The notes under the pieces were generated by a model, which searched no databases, was not told where the DNA came from, and saw nothing but the letters and a program-made list of their open reading frames with translations. Below are positions 23,701 to 35,669 of a stretch of DNA of 64,000 nt, in pieces. The number at the start of each line of letters is the position of its first letter. Positions within the stretch are counted from its first letter, which is position 1. Source of the DNA: Rhodamnia argentea (lineage: Eukaryota; Streptophyta; Magnoliopsida; Myrtales; Myrtaceae); the NCBI RefSeq assembly GCF_020921035.1, contig NC_063154.1:19255861-19319860 (forward strand), written 5' to 3'. The position numbers were made by a program, and so were the translations under genes.

Positions 23701-23731
23701 GAAATAGGAATTTTTTTTTTTTTTTAAGTGC
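20704..23731. other. gene-free stretch with repeat debris
   Basis: No ORF here resembles a known protein. 20820-21175 is an LTR-like remnant (annotated separately). 22060-22420 is a GC-richer patch with short words such as GCGAGCCCTCGCC. 22950-23235 has a short open minus-strand frame (HLDGSDFCEAFGDSPCYIA) that I cannot place. 23700-23725 is an oligo-T run. Confidence 0.6.
20820..21175 (+). repeat. degenerate LTR-like remnant, copy A
   Basis: Contains GAATAGCTACC, CTTGTAATTGAGAG, GCTAATTA and a terminal GTGTCTTGATTTCTTCTTTT block, in the same order as a second copy at 44516-44790. The layout (GC-rich repeat patch, then a GTAATTGAG...CCGAACG...GTGTCT block) is like the R/U5 end of plant copia LTRs. 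No coding part or terminal repeats remain. The class is inferred. Confidence 0.45.
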
Positions 23732-24150
23732 CATGGAAGTAGTGATGGCCATGGGCCAAAACCAGTGGGTTTCGATTCGTGACTATAAGTGAACCGGAAC
23801 CGGAACCTTAAGGGGCGATTTCGATTCCAATTTAAACCGATGGTTCCAAGTAGGTTCAAGGCCCGGTTCTGGTTCAAAACCGAAAATGGAACCGCCAATT
23901 CATATTCCGATTACGATTTTTATATTTAATTTTTAAATAATGAAATATGAAATGATAAATAATAAATTATGAAATTATGAAATAATAAATTATCAAATAC
24001 AAATTGTAATCAAATTTGGGAGGAAAAAAAAAGGGAGGGGAAAGGGGCTTAAACTTAATAAATTATCATTAAGCGTCTACTACTATATTTTTGTGGATAG
24101 AAAAATCAAAGCACATGTAATTATTTTATCTTTGATAACCCTATACTTAT

Positions 24151-26135
24151 CTAATCGTTAATGTCGCTACCCGTTCCGATACCGATACTCGTGCCGGTGA
24201 TATCTCCATCATCGAAAAATTTGGCTTTATTATCGCTATCCATCTCTTGTTTTCGATATTCAGCCTTTGTCCAATCATTGACACAAATTTGAGTCTCCAC
24301 GGAATCCGGAGCTAATCTTGAAAGTCGGTGGTCCAAAATGTTGCCTTTAGCGTTAAATGTTTGTTCAACGGTAATCGTTAAACAAGAGGTTGTTAAAACC
24401 TGTCTTGCGGCGAGAGCGAGAATTGTGAATTGGGTTGAATGCATTTTCCACCACTCTAGAATTGAGAAATTTGTACCGCATTCGGATTCACCAAACTAAA
24501 AAAAATAGTTAAATAGGTCTCTATTTCAGAAATATTTCCTATTGCTCCATTTTGTCTTTTTTGTTTATTCATCAAAAGTTTGTGCCCTCTACTAATTTTA
24601 CCTACATTCTCGCTTTGTATTTTACTAGGTTGGAAAGATCCACTATTACCTAGATTATATTTACTATAAAATTCATTATATAATTCTACTATTGCGTTTT
24701 TAATCACTAATTGTATAGCTCTAACATTTACCATTTCAATCAAATGTAAACATTCATAATACGTAGTCAAATAATCATTCAAACCATCTAATTTGATACG
24801 TAGATCAAAAATAGAAGCAACCAAATAAACAAGAAGGAATTTCGGTAAAATAATACAGCCATTTTGTTCGCATTGCTATAATAGTCTGACTTAATTGATC
24901 ATCTTTTTCATTTTCTTCAAAAACACCAGCAATATTGATACACTCTATTAAAAATAAATACGTAGTAGGATAATAAACAACGGATAAAGTATAAGTTGCA
25001 TCATTAAAAACTTTTAAAAAATCTAATTTTTTTATTTTGCAAACATCCCACTCTTGTGGTAATAAATTAATTTGAGAAACATTATTTGAAGTAAATGTAT
25101 ATAATAAATTTTTATATGCAAAAGATTTTTTTTTTTTTGGTCGGATATGCAAAAGATTGATTAAGCAACTCGTACCTAGAATTCCAACGAGTTGGAACAT
25201 CTTTTGAAAATCTTTTTGGTATTATTCTATTTGCTTTATAAAATCTGCCACATTCTTTCATAATTTGAGAATATTTCCATAAAAATTGAACTGTTGTTTT
25301 TACGGGGTGAGAAAAATATCAAGAGTTTTTAACCATTTTGTACACATAAATTTAAAACATAGCAAACACATTTAATGTGAAAAAATTATCCACTAAAAGT
25401 GAGTTTACAAATATTTTCTAACTCAAAAATTGAAGCGGTATTTGCCGTGGCATTATCAAAATAAATTGAAAAAAATTTATTAAGCAACAAATATTCTTCT
25501 AAAACTTGCCTAATTATTATATAAATATTATTTGTCATATGCCTATCATCAAAAACTCGAAATGCAATAACTCTTTTTTTAATATTCCAATCATCATCTA
25601 TCTAATGACACATAATACCCATATAAGAATGAATTTGCCAAGATCACTTCAAATGTCGCTACCTATATGCACACATCCATTAAAATTCATAATTTTTTTT
25701 TTTTGAAAACTTCTTTTTTCTCTTTTAAAAAGATTAAACAATTGGCGTTTAAGCGTATTTCTCGAAACAGTTTTTTCTTGTGGAGTACATGCAATTTGTA
25801 TAAAATGATTAACACCAAAATTTTCACCAAAATTAAAAGATAAACGTTCAATGGCAACACATCTAGCTAATTCTTCTTTATAAATTTTGTCATTGTAACA
25901 AAATAAAGGATTGGTGTTAGGATTGACATACCCAAAAATTTGTTGTTGGTTGGTGTTGATCCCCATTGCGTTGAATGTTTCGACCTCGGATGCCATTTAA
26001 ATGTTCCATAGCCGCCTCCACGTGTGAATTTGTATGTTCCCCCACAATATTTACATTTTACCTTATACTTCTTTGCGCCTAAATGTTCATTCATGAAGTG
26101 TTCTCATATGTCCGATGTGACCTCTCATTCCGGCT

Positions 26136-26173
<38 letters not shown>

Positions 26174-26351
26174 CTTCTATACCGGTAGAAGGATGAAGAC
26201 TTTCATGCGTTGGGACGTCTTCGACATTGGGAATAATGTTGATATCATCAACATCGTCTCCCCAATATGCAAAATCACGAGGATTGTGCGGATAATCAGA
26301 TTCCCCTATCGAGTTCTTTCCTCTGTCACTAGTTCTGCTTTCACTTGTCAT
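24151..26351 (-). pseudogene. hAT transposase, frameshifted
   Basis: On the minus strand, in order: an acidic N-terminus (26091-26351); a BED-type zinc finger (25867-26094, with VKCKYCGG and WHPRSKH); a middle region in broken frames (24456-25996, including FNFGENFG, CVHIGSDI and an LPQEWDVC-type segment); and the C-terminal dimerisation domain (24151-24444) with TVEQTFNAKGNILDHRLSRL and VETQICVNDW, close to the conserved hAT C-terminal dimerisation motif. Several frameshifts and stops split it into at least five pieces, and a (TA)n run interrupts the N-terminal part. It cannot make active transposase. Confidence 0.85.
26139..26170. repeat. (TA)16 microsatellite within the hAT element
   Basis: Uninterrupted TA dinucleotides within the N-terminal coding part of the decayed transposase. 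Confidence 0.95.
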
Positions 26352-27223
26352 TTTTTGAGAGAATTGAGCGAAAAGTGGATTCAGAAAATTGACATAATTG
26401 TGAGAATTGAGTTGATTGAGAGAATTGTGAGAAATTGTGATAAAAAATGAAAGATGGAAAGGGGTATTTATAATAGTTAAGATATAATTATTAAATTAAT
26501 TAAAAAAAAAGGAGGTGGGGGGAAAATGGCCGTTGCCTTGCAAAGGTAGGGGAAAGACTACTCTTTCCCCATAGTTTTTATTTTTATTTTTATTTTTTCC
26601 CGAACTACTATAAAGCTGATTCATCTATACATGGACTCGTAACCGATCCATTGACCGGGCCCTGTCCAAAAGGCTATAAAACCGGTTCATCTATACATGG
26701 ACCCGTAACCGGCCCATATGGGACGGGCCGGTTCCGATTTGGAACCGGTTGACCCGGTCAACGTACCGATTACAAGTTTGACTGGGGCCTGTTCCGGGCC
26801 CAAACCGGCCTGTGGCCTCCACTACATGGAAGCTCAAGCTCATCAATTTTAAGAATTTGATGCAAAGGTCACACCAAATTTTGGTAACTCTTCCGTAATT
26901 TTTCAAATAGTTGTGAAACTACTTCTTAAAATTTCTTATTTTTTTGTGTAAATTTTTTAATTTACGTTATCATAACTTGCTACAATGCACTAGAGATTGC
27001 TTCCTTAAATGCTTTTGAAAATCATGCAAAGATTAGAATGACTAAAATACAATAGCATCACGTTATCGAAGATTCCACGCGGTCTTGTGAGAGTAGCCAA
27101 AAAAAGAAAAGAAAAAATTAAAGTAAGAAATAAATGTCTAACCAAAGTTCATCCCGCTAGAATGCACGTGTGAGTTGTGATAGAAAATTCTCATATCAAA
27201 GAATTGACATGGTGTGAAACAGT

Positions 27224-27625
27224 TAACATATCCTAATTGGCCTATAACTTATCGGCTTAAACTTTTGATTGAAGGTGGTTCAAACTGGATATGTTGACAT
27301 GCTCGAACTTGAGCTCCCTCTTAGCGATCTCTCCGGGTGAAGGTATCGGATTTACGCTATGCGCTCCCAATGAGCCGGGGTAAGTGGGCATTGATGAAAA
27401 TTCAAGTTAAGATATCTTGATACAAAAGGATACTTGAATTAGGATGAGCATAGCTCACACATGACGTGAGAGACAGAGATTGTTAAGATACACATGTGTC
27501 TCGTATCATATCCTAGTTGGACCATACCTTATTGGCTAACTCCGACTTGGACAGGCTCGAAATTGGACTCCTCCCTTATAATCTCCCCGATTGAAGGTAT
27601 TGGACTTCCACTACGCCGATACAAT
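27224..27625. repeat. diverged direct repeat pair, about 280-bp spacing
   Basis: The block starting CATATCCTAATTGG near 27227 and running through TGAAGGTATCGGA is repeated, diverged, from CATATCCTAGTTGG at 27507 through TGAAGGTATTGGA. Shared words include GGCTCGAA/GCTCGAAC and ATCTCCCCG/ATCTCTCCG. No coding potential. Confidence 0.6.
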
Positions 27626-27779
27626 AGAAACTACCAACTTCTAATACCAGAAAATTATTCATTAATCATTATCACATTCATATTGGAAACAGGAATAGAT
27701 TACAAAATCTCTCGAATTATGTACATTATAAGAAGGTTTTGGATTAGCTTATGACCCTTCATGGTGAAAAGATTCAAAT

Positions 27780-28280
27780 GGAGCCCTTTACCCGACTCCC
27801 ATTAACGTACTTATTCCCAATTTTATTCGATACTTTAACTCATTGAATTAAAGCGACATATTCGACGCGAATCTCCAAAATATTACAGTGAATTAAGTGC
27901 GATAGAAATTTAGTACCATCAGAGAGCCAACCGATACATATTTTCAAGTCCCATCTTATGCAAGAATATAAGATATTTAATAAGGGGCCAACGGATCCAA
28001 CATTGGATTTGTTGTCAATGAAGAGTATGGATCGCACTGCGACACAAAAGGGAGCTCAAAAGTCGACTTCAATTAACGTACTTATTCTCGACTTTATTCA
28101 ATTTCTTAACCCATTGGATTAAAGTGACATATTCGACAGGAGTCTTCAATATATTAAGCTGGAGAAAGTGTGATAGAAGTCCGATACCGTCAGAGAGCCG
28201 ATCGGTATATATTTTCCAGGTCCCCTCTTATGGAAGAGTATAAGTTTTTTTCATAAGGGGCCAACCGGCCAACGGATTCA
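27780..28280. repeat. diverged direct repeat pair, 271-bp spacing
   Basis: A segment of about 220 bp starting TTAACGTACTTATTC (27802) and ending AAGGGGCCAACGGAT recurs from 28073 to about 28275. Internal matches include CATATTCGAC, ATCAGAGAGCC/GTCAGAGAGCC and ATATATTTTCC/ATACATATTTTC. Origin unknown. Confidence 0.75.
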
Positions 28281-29320
28281 AATATTTGCTGGGTCACTTT
28301 TCTTGCTTTACTTGCTTTTCCTTTTTTTCCCCCTTGTTTTTCTAATATTTTTCGGGGGAGTCCTTTGTTGATGAAAGTGAAAACCTGTGTTCTTTTTGAC
28401 AAAATTATTCATATTTTCTCTCTCTAGTATTATCATTAGTGTCCAAGGAGGTTGTTGTCGGTGGAGCAATAGCATCCTATGAAACCATTTCCTTTTCGTT
28501 CAAAACGATTACCATCTTGGCTGCGTTTTCTCATGAAGTTTCGTCTCTCTTTCGCTTTCAAAGTGACGTCCTTCCACAGCAAAACTCAGCTTCCGGCCTC
28601 TCCCACTCCACCAACGCTTGCGTCCTCTTCCGGACGCCGGAAAATGGCGAGCGGTTCATGAAGCGTCGGCGTCTTTAGTAGAAGAGTAAGAAAAAAGCAC
28701 AGAGCGACTGCTTTCTTGGGCTTGTTTTGGGTGCGGCTCTTTCGCTTTCTGTATGATCGGAGCTTGAATTTTCTGATGATGGGTTCGTTCGAGAACATAA
28801 TCTGGTGTCGTTCTGTGCATGTTTGGTTGCAGTTTAGTCAAACCCATTTCTGCTTTTCTCGCGCTGTCATCAACTTAGCGAAGGTTCTTGTTTTTGGCTG
28901 TGAATTTTGATGTCAAGTCATTTCAGAGTTGTCTGGCCTTTTGCTTCAGTCACTTTTTTTTTTTTTTTTGTCAGAGCTTCAGTCGGTTAAAAACATGGAA
29001 AATGATAGATTTTTCTTAGATTGAGTGACTATTTGGGATGAGAAGCTTCTCAGCTGAATCAGAGCCATAAAACGGTTGGATTCTGGGGTCAAAAGTTCGC
29101 CGGGATATCGGTTTTTTCGCAGTAATTTGTCCTCGTGTTGCTTGAATTTGAATTGTGTTTAGGTGCAGTTTGTTTACCTTACATGCTCCTTTTAGTACGA
29201 GACATTGCTCTATGGGATGGATTTAGCTTTTAGTTCGTGTTAGTACGAGGCAATTTCTGCTTGTGAGTTGTAATCTAGATTATTGGATTTTTATCTTCTA
29301 TCCTTGAACAAGGGACAAAC
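28281..29320 (+). promoter_or_regulatory. upstream region and probable 5' leader of the FPP gene
   Basis: About 1 kb between the direct repeats and the FPP start codon. 28385-28680 is CT-rich with a GC-higher patch and looks like leader sequence; 28950-28975 is an oligo-T run. A leader intron is possible (FPP genes often have one) but I cannot place its ends. Short ORFs at 28439-28910 have no recognisable product. Confidence 0.3.
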
Positions 29321-32300
29321 ATGGATCACAAGACTTGGCGATGGAAGAAAAGATCGTCTGAGAAAACCATTGTTGCAAATGACAAAGCGGACGGCACAAT
29401 CAATAGAACGGAAGAAAAGGTAGCTGCAAATTTCGAGAGTACGCCGAATTTGTTCTTTGCCAGAAGAAAAGAAAAGCCCCATTTCATTTGCATCGTCCGA
29501 ACTCTCAATTATCTTGTCTTCCTATGATCGAAGTGTCAATTATATGAAGGATATTATTGATTCTCGTTTGCGATGGTAGCAGGTGCGAACAATTCCATCA
29601 GGGAAAGAAATAGAAGTCCACGGATCTTTCAAAGACCTCTCGGATAAATTTGCTTCGATCCTCATTGACTGTCGAGCAAAAGATGAGCTTATTCTGAAAC
29701 ATGAGAAGGCAACAGAAGAAGCTATTGCAGGTAACTTATGTATATCTCTGTGGGAGCATTCTCTATCACTTTTCAATTTACTTGCGCGTTGCTGATATAT
29801 TTCGAACGATTTCTGTCCTGCCTTAACTGCATTTTTGCCTTCGTTCACCATTCATGTACTTGTAGACAGAGACAGAGCCGACGAAAGGGCAATTCTCTTG
29901 CAGCAAGAGCTAGAGCAAGCTCTGAGGCAAGGAGCAGCTGCAAATGCGAGATTGACCCATTTAGACACTGAACTTAAAGAATGCACTGAGCAATTGAATG
30001 CTGTTCGGGAAGAAGCAGAGCTGGCTACACATGATGCCATCGCCAAGGCATCGAGGGAGTTCATAAAAGCACAGAAGAAATCGGATGAGAAACTAACCGA
30101 TGCTAATAAGAAGCTTACGAGCTTATCTCTCGAGAGCACTCGCCTCAATGCCAAAATCTCGGCGAAAGAGAAGCAGATTGAAGATCTCTATAGATGTAAA
30201 TCTCTGGCAGAATCGGAATCCGACGCGCTGATGGCCAGATTGGATTGTACAGAGAAAGAAAATGCTTTTCTCAAGTATGAGTTCTGCTTGCTTGAGAAGG
30301 AACTTGTGATTCGCAACGAGGAGTTGGAATACAGCCGACGTTCTGCCGAAGTGTCGAACAAGAAGCACCAGCAGGCTCTGAAGAAAATCACGAAATTGGA
30401 AGGAGAATGTCAGAGACTTCGTCTCCTTACACAGAAAAGGTTGCCAGGTCCGGTTGCTTTGACAAGGATGAAGAGTGACCTGAAAATGCTGGGCAGCGAT
30501 CAAACGGAGGGAAGAAAAATAAAGCCAGGTTTGACAACCGACCTTATTTTGAGAGGAAAGAATTCTCACGAAATCCCGAGCAATAGGATCAATTACCTGA
30601 TCGAGCAGCTGCATGATGTAGAAGAGGAGAACAAGATTCTCAAAGAAATTATATCCGTAAAAGATGCGGAACTTCATTCTTCGCGGATCTCACATGCTGG
30701 GACGACTTCCCGGTTGTTGCAGGTTGAGTCTCAGGTCACAGAACTTTCGAAGGGTCAATGCAAGGATTTGGTGAGGTGCGAACCATTGTCGAACGATCTC
30801 TTCCAAGTATCTGATTTGGAAGACAGTGCTAGTTCCGGATCATGGGCAAACGCACTAATTTCAGAACTAGAGCATTTCAGAAACGGTAAAGTAAAACATG
30901 CCTTGGAATCCAAGCATACGAGCTTAATGAGCGATTTTTCTGAGATGGAGAAGTTGGCCATGGTTTCTGTAGATTCTCCATCGGGAAGTGAGAGTTTGTC
31001 GTGCTCAACCTGTATAGAGATAGTCCGAAGTGACCCGAGTTTCGGCGACACTAAGAAGATGATCCAACCAGAAAGCACGGAAACTCCAATGTCTTTTGAC
31101 TGGCTTCAAGTTGTATTGAACGCAATCATGGAGCAAAAGCGGGTTTCGAAGAGAAGCACGGTCGAGATTCTAGAGGACATTAGAATTGCTTTAGGGCTAC
31201 CGAACTCCAGAGCTTCCGAAGAAGCACAAACAGTGACGGCTCCAATGTGCACCAGAGAATCCGACTGTCCTCCCATTTCTGGTTATCTAACCTGGAAGTC
31301 TCCGACCGCATCTCCAGTCGTTGGCTCCCAATATGGAACGGGAGGACAGATTCAATCGAAGCTGACGAATTCTATTGAGAAAATTGTTCGACTGGTTAAA
31401 AAATTCAATCCGATGTCTACACGCACTTTCGAAGACCTTGGAAAGAGTCAGATTCCCTCGTCACTCAATCGGGCAGCACCAAAAGACTGCGTAATCCATG
31501 TGTTTCAGTGGAACAGCACAGAACTGAGCGTCGTCCTACAAAATTTCATTAGTACCTGTAATGATCTCTTGGATGATAAGGCCGGTGTAGAAACATTTGC
31601 TGAAGAACTTGCTAGTACTCTGCATTGGATCCTGGACAAACATAGCACCCCGAAACACGCTTCCAGCGTGAGACATAAGATCAAAATGCATAGTGGTTGG
31701 ACCGACTCACCGCTGAATTCGAAGGAGCTTGGAGTTTACGAGGATGTTCTACCCTTGGCATCCAAATCGGCTGATGTGGCTAAGAGGCAATCAACGTGTT
31801 CGGGCAATCTGCAAGAAGAGAACCGGAGACTGAAACACGAGTTACAGAACGTGGAAACTGCTAAGGAAGATGTGGAAACCAAGCTACAGTTGGCGAATAA
31901 CAAGATCAAAATCTTGACGACCCAGCTTCGGCAAGCTGATGAAAGCATCAGAAACCTGAACGTGGAACTGGAGAATCTGAAAGAGGCGAAGAGAATTGCC
32001 GAGGATCAGATGGAAAACCAGAAATCGATGAACGAAGATCTTGACACCCAGGTAACCGTGGCGAAAGCCAAACTCAACGAGGTCTTCCAGAAGTTCTCGT
32101 CTTTGGAAGTCGAACTGGAGGATAAGAATAACTGTTGCGAGGAACTAGAGTCGACGTGTCTCGAGCTTCAACTTCAGCTAGAAAGGTGATGATTGCCTGT
32201 TAACATTTATCTTTCTGACGCAGTTTTCTAAATCAAAAGCTGATTTTCGAACACTTTTGAGCACAGCATTGCAAGGGAAACTCCAAAGAATACGGCCAAT

Positions 32301-32952
32301 CAAGATCAAATGCGATCGCAAAGTGTAAGTCATTCATTCCTTTCTCATAGATCATAGACTTTCTCTATGAATACACCAGTGCTTGAATCTGAGGGGAAAG
32401 AATTAGGATCTGAAATAGTAAATGTATCTTCGGACAATAGGGGATCGAATCGAATTGATTGTTTTATGTCAATCAAAACTTCAGGGATGGGAGATCACTG
32501 CAGCTTCTGTCAAGTTGGCCGAATGCCGAGAAACTATTCTGAACCTCGGCAAACAACTAAAGGCCCTGGGTCCACCGCAGGAACCGGCGTTCTCGAACAA
32601 TGCTTTACCGGGCTCCCACGCTACTAACACTTCCAAGAACAACAAGAGCTTGAACAAGCGCCTCTCCCTGCGCGACCGGATGCTGGCCGAGGACAATCCC
32701 GAGGCTGCCGAGGACAGAGAAGTAGCAAGCGAAGCCAACGCGACGAAACTAAATGCCCTGGTTGTCGCCAACATCCCCGCCCAAGCTCCGGCAGCGTATC
32801 TCGGGCTACAGAGCAGATCTGGCAACAGCTTCATGGGGGCGCTCGCGGTCGTGCCCAGCAAGAGGCAAGGCGGGATCGGCTTCCTGAGGAAGCTGCTGCT
32901 GAGGAGGAAGAGGAGGAGCAGGACGAGGTCCCAATCTTTGTCCAAGATATGA
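29321..32952 (+). CDS. FPP7: filament-like plant protein (FPP7 type), 5 exons, 1030 residues
   Basis: Long coiled-coil protein of the plant FPP family, linked to membrane, microtubule and nuclear-envelope scaffolding; no enzyme activity. Exons: 29321-29419, 29583-29730, 29866-32185, 32267-32324, 32485-32952, all with GT..AG borders and consistent phase. Start MDHKTWRWKKRSSEKT matches the family N-terminus. Coiled coil about residues 84-265 (heptads such as LEKELVIRNEELEY) and again about 725-855. Family motifs: ECQRLRLLTQKRLPGPVAL near residue 240, the central SFDWLQVVLNAIMEQ block, and after the last intron GWEITAASVKLAECRETILN, then the C-terminal VPSKRQGGIGFLRKLLLRRK basic tail. Exon 3 holds most of the protein (2320 bp). 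No stops or missing blocks, so it is probably functional. Which FPP paralogue is a memory-based call. Confidence 0.9.
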
Positions 32953-32999
32953 CATTAGGCAAAGGAATGGAGGATCGGGCACTGGGTTGGAGGCCAACA

Positions 33000-35000
33000 A
33001 CCTTAACCGCTGTTCATAATATTCCCTCCTTGCCATAAGATCTTCTGATTGTCCTGCTTGAATTATGAACTCATGCCGACTGCGAGTTTGCGAACTGTTT
33101 GATTTCTTTGTACATAACCTATTTCTATGAACAAACTTCTATAATTTCGGCAAATCCGTCTTGCAGTCCTATGGTACATGTCTCGACGGGTATGGCAGTT
33201 TAACGGGACATTGAAGGAAATACTAACAAAAGATAGATTAGGATCGGGGTACCATTTTTACATTTTTTGCAAGGTGAAAATTAGTTTATAATAAATGTAT
33301 TATAGGTAAATTTTTTTGTGAGACGAATATTAATTTGGGGTAAATATGTCATGGGTATATTGGTTTGAGACTTTTATTATTATTAATCTGTAAACATATT
33401 ATGACAAGCTCTTCACTAAAGGTTGTTTGTAAGATGCCCATAGGAATGTTGTGTATTACTAGGATGGCCCTCTCTTCATTGGAAGAAGAAGTGCTGTTGC
33501 TTTCTCCATATAAGTAGCAGAGACCCTAGTAAAAATTTGATTGTCTGATGAAATGTTAAGTTGGATATTAACTTTGGAATAATTACAAAAAAAAAAAAAA
33601 AAGTCCTAAACCTATTGTAAGAATATCAATTAAATCCCACACTTTTCAATTTGGCCATTTAAGTCCCAATTTTTTTTTTTTTACAATTTACCATTGTAAT
33701 AGTTCCTCCTAAAATCATTAACATGAACATTAACCATCTTACGTTGCACGACCAATGGACGTAGACATTTTTTTATAATTTTTTACATAATTTTTTTTCT
33801 TTCCATTTTTTTCCTTTACTCTTCTTTTAAAAGAAAAATTAAAAATGAAAAAAAAAATTCATGTCGATCTTGACCGTATCACATAGAATGCTTGTCCATA
33901 TTAGCAATTTGTAACCAAAAGTGCCCAGATCTCCTTAAAAGGTTTATGATCAAATTAGATAAATGTAATTTTCCACATTAATTATACTTTTCTTTCTCCT
34001 ATTAAATCCACATCTGTCTATATAAGTATATTATGAAAGCTCTTCTTTGAAAATTGGTTTTAAAATTGATACCTAGGATTGTATATTGTTTGAATGGCCC
34101 TCCACTCATTGCAAGAAAAAGTTTTACTACGTTCTGGACAAAAGTACAGGGAAACTGAATTATTTACTTTGTCGTTAAGTTGAATGTTGACTTTACTGTT
34201 CTTTCTCCAAATTAAATTCACAATTTAAATTTATTTAAATTTTCAATGATGTTCAAGGTCTAATGAAGGATAGTAGCAAGAAAGTCATTATTGAGACATG
34301 CATTCGGTCTCTATAGGTAAGTTTCAAAGCACGAGATCGATTGCGATGATGAGCAGATCCAGCGTTGAAAGAATTCACTGGTAAAAATTTCTCGAAAAAG
34401 TTTCACGGTTGATTTTTTCGAATTAGGGTTTAAAGTTGGTTCAAACATATTGAACGATGTTATTTAGGGCTTTTATGCTAGCTCAAAACACCAGCAAGCC
34501 ATTTGATAGGAAAGATTGATAAAATATGCCATGTCAAATTTCCGGTGCTCCAAATCAACAATGGCACTTAAGTGATAAGCAATTTATCGAATAGTTTTGA
34601 CACTAAATTAAGTGTCGTACAAATGTTATAAAACTTTTAGTGTCATTTTCCCATGTTTATATGTCTAAACAATTTTTGGATGTGGCGCCACGTGACAGAA
34701 TCTAATATGGTCTCTTTCATCTTCTGAACAGATGATATCGTAGTCGTTTGGCGTTAATTTCACGGTAAGTGTATGATTTAAAAATAACTCCTAATCAATA
34801 TATGTAAAGTTTCATGCATTAATTATGAAATTTGCAACGAAAAAAGGGCCAGAGATACATATTTCGAAAATCTATAATTTGTACGATATTCTAATAAAAA
34901 TGCAACTCTTATGGATTTATTTATTTAACAATGATTACACAATCGGACTAATGTAAATGTAAAATCTGCGAGGGGTAATGTTGTAAATAACCCATCACTT
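33000..35000. other. intergenic, AT-rich, repeat debris between FPP and RPS16
   Basis: No credible ORF. 33393-33575 and 34019-34205 are two diverged copies of the same sequence (shared ATTATGA.AGCTCTTC, ATGGCCCTC.(A/C)TCATTG, GTTAAGTTG.ATGTT). Between them, 33585-33970 is a MITE-like segment (GTCCTAAACCTATTGTA at one end). Several oligo-A and oligo-T runs. Confidence 0.5.
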
Positions 35001-35024
35001 CGATGTCATTTATTCACGGTGCCA

Positions 35025-35117
35025 AAACCCTAGTTGATCCTCGTATAAACTACTCTCGACCCCCTTACCCCTGGACCCAGCTCTCACAGACCCTCTCAAC
35101 CTCAGAGAAAACCCTAG
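35025..35117 (+). promoter_or_regulatory. telo-box motifs upstream of RPS16
   Basis: AAACCCTAG occurs at 35025-35033 and 35109-35117, just before the start codon at 35120. AAACCCTA telo-boxes are a known feature near the transcription start of plant ribosomal-protein genes and support coordinated expression in growing cells. Confidence 0.7.
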
Positions 35118-35119
35118 CT

Positions 35120-35669
<550 letters not shown>

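Larger units (their letters stand above)
23740..26824 (-). mobile_element. hAT transposon, full length, transposase decayed, exact 8-bp TSD
   Basis: The 8-mer CATGGAAG occurs at 23732-23739 and 26825-26832. Inside it the ends are inverted repeats: TAGTGATGGCCATGGGCC at the left, and TAGTGGAGGCCACAGGCC as the reverse complement of the right end (14 of 18 match). Subterminal regions are rich in GGAACCGG/CCGGTTCC words, as in many plant hAT elements. The 3085-bp interior encodes a minus-strand hAT transposase that is broken. Confidence 0.9.

Noticed and set aside
28439..28910. Small ORFs before FPP
   Set aside because: No family match, in several frames; better explained as leader or promoter of the FPP gene.
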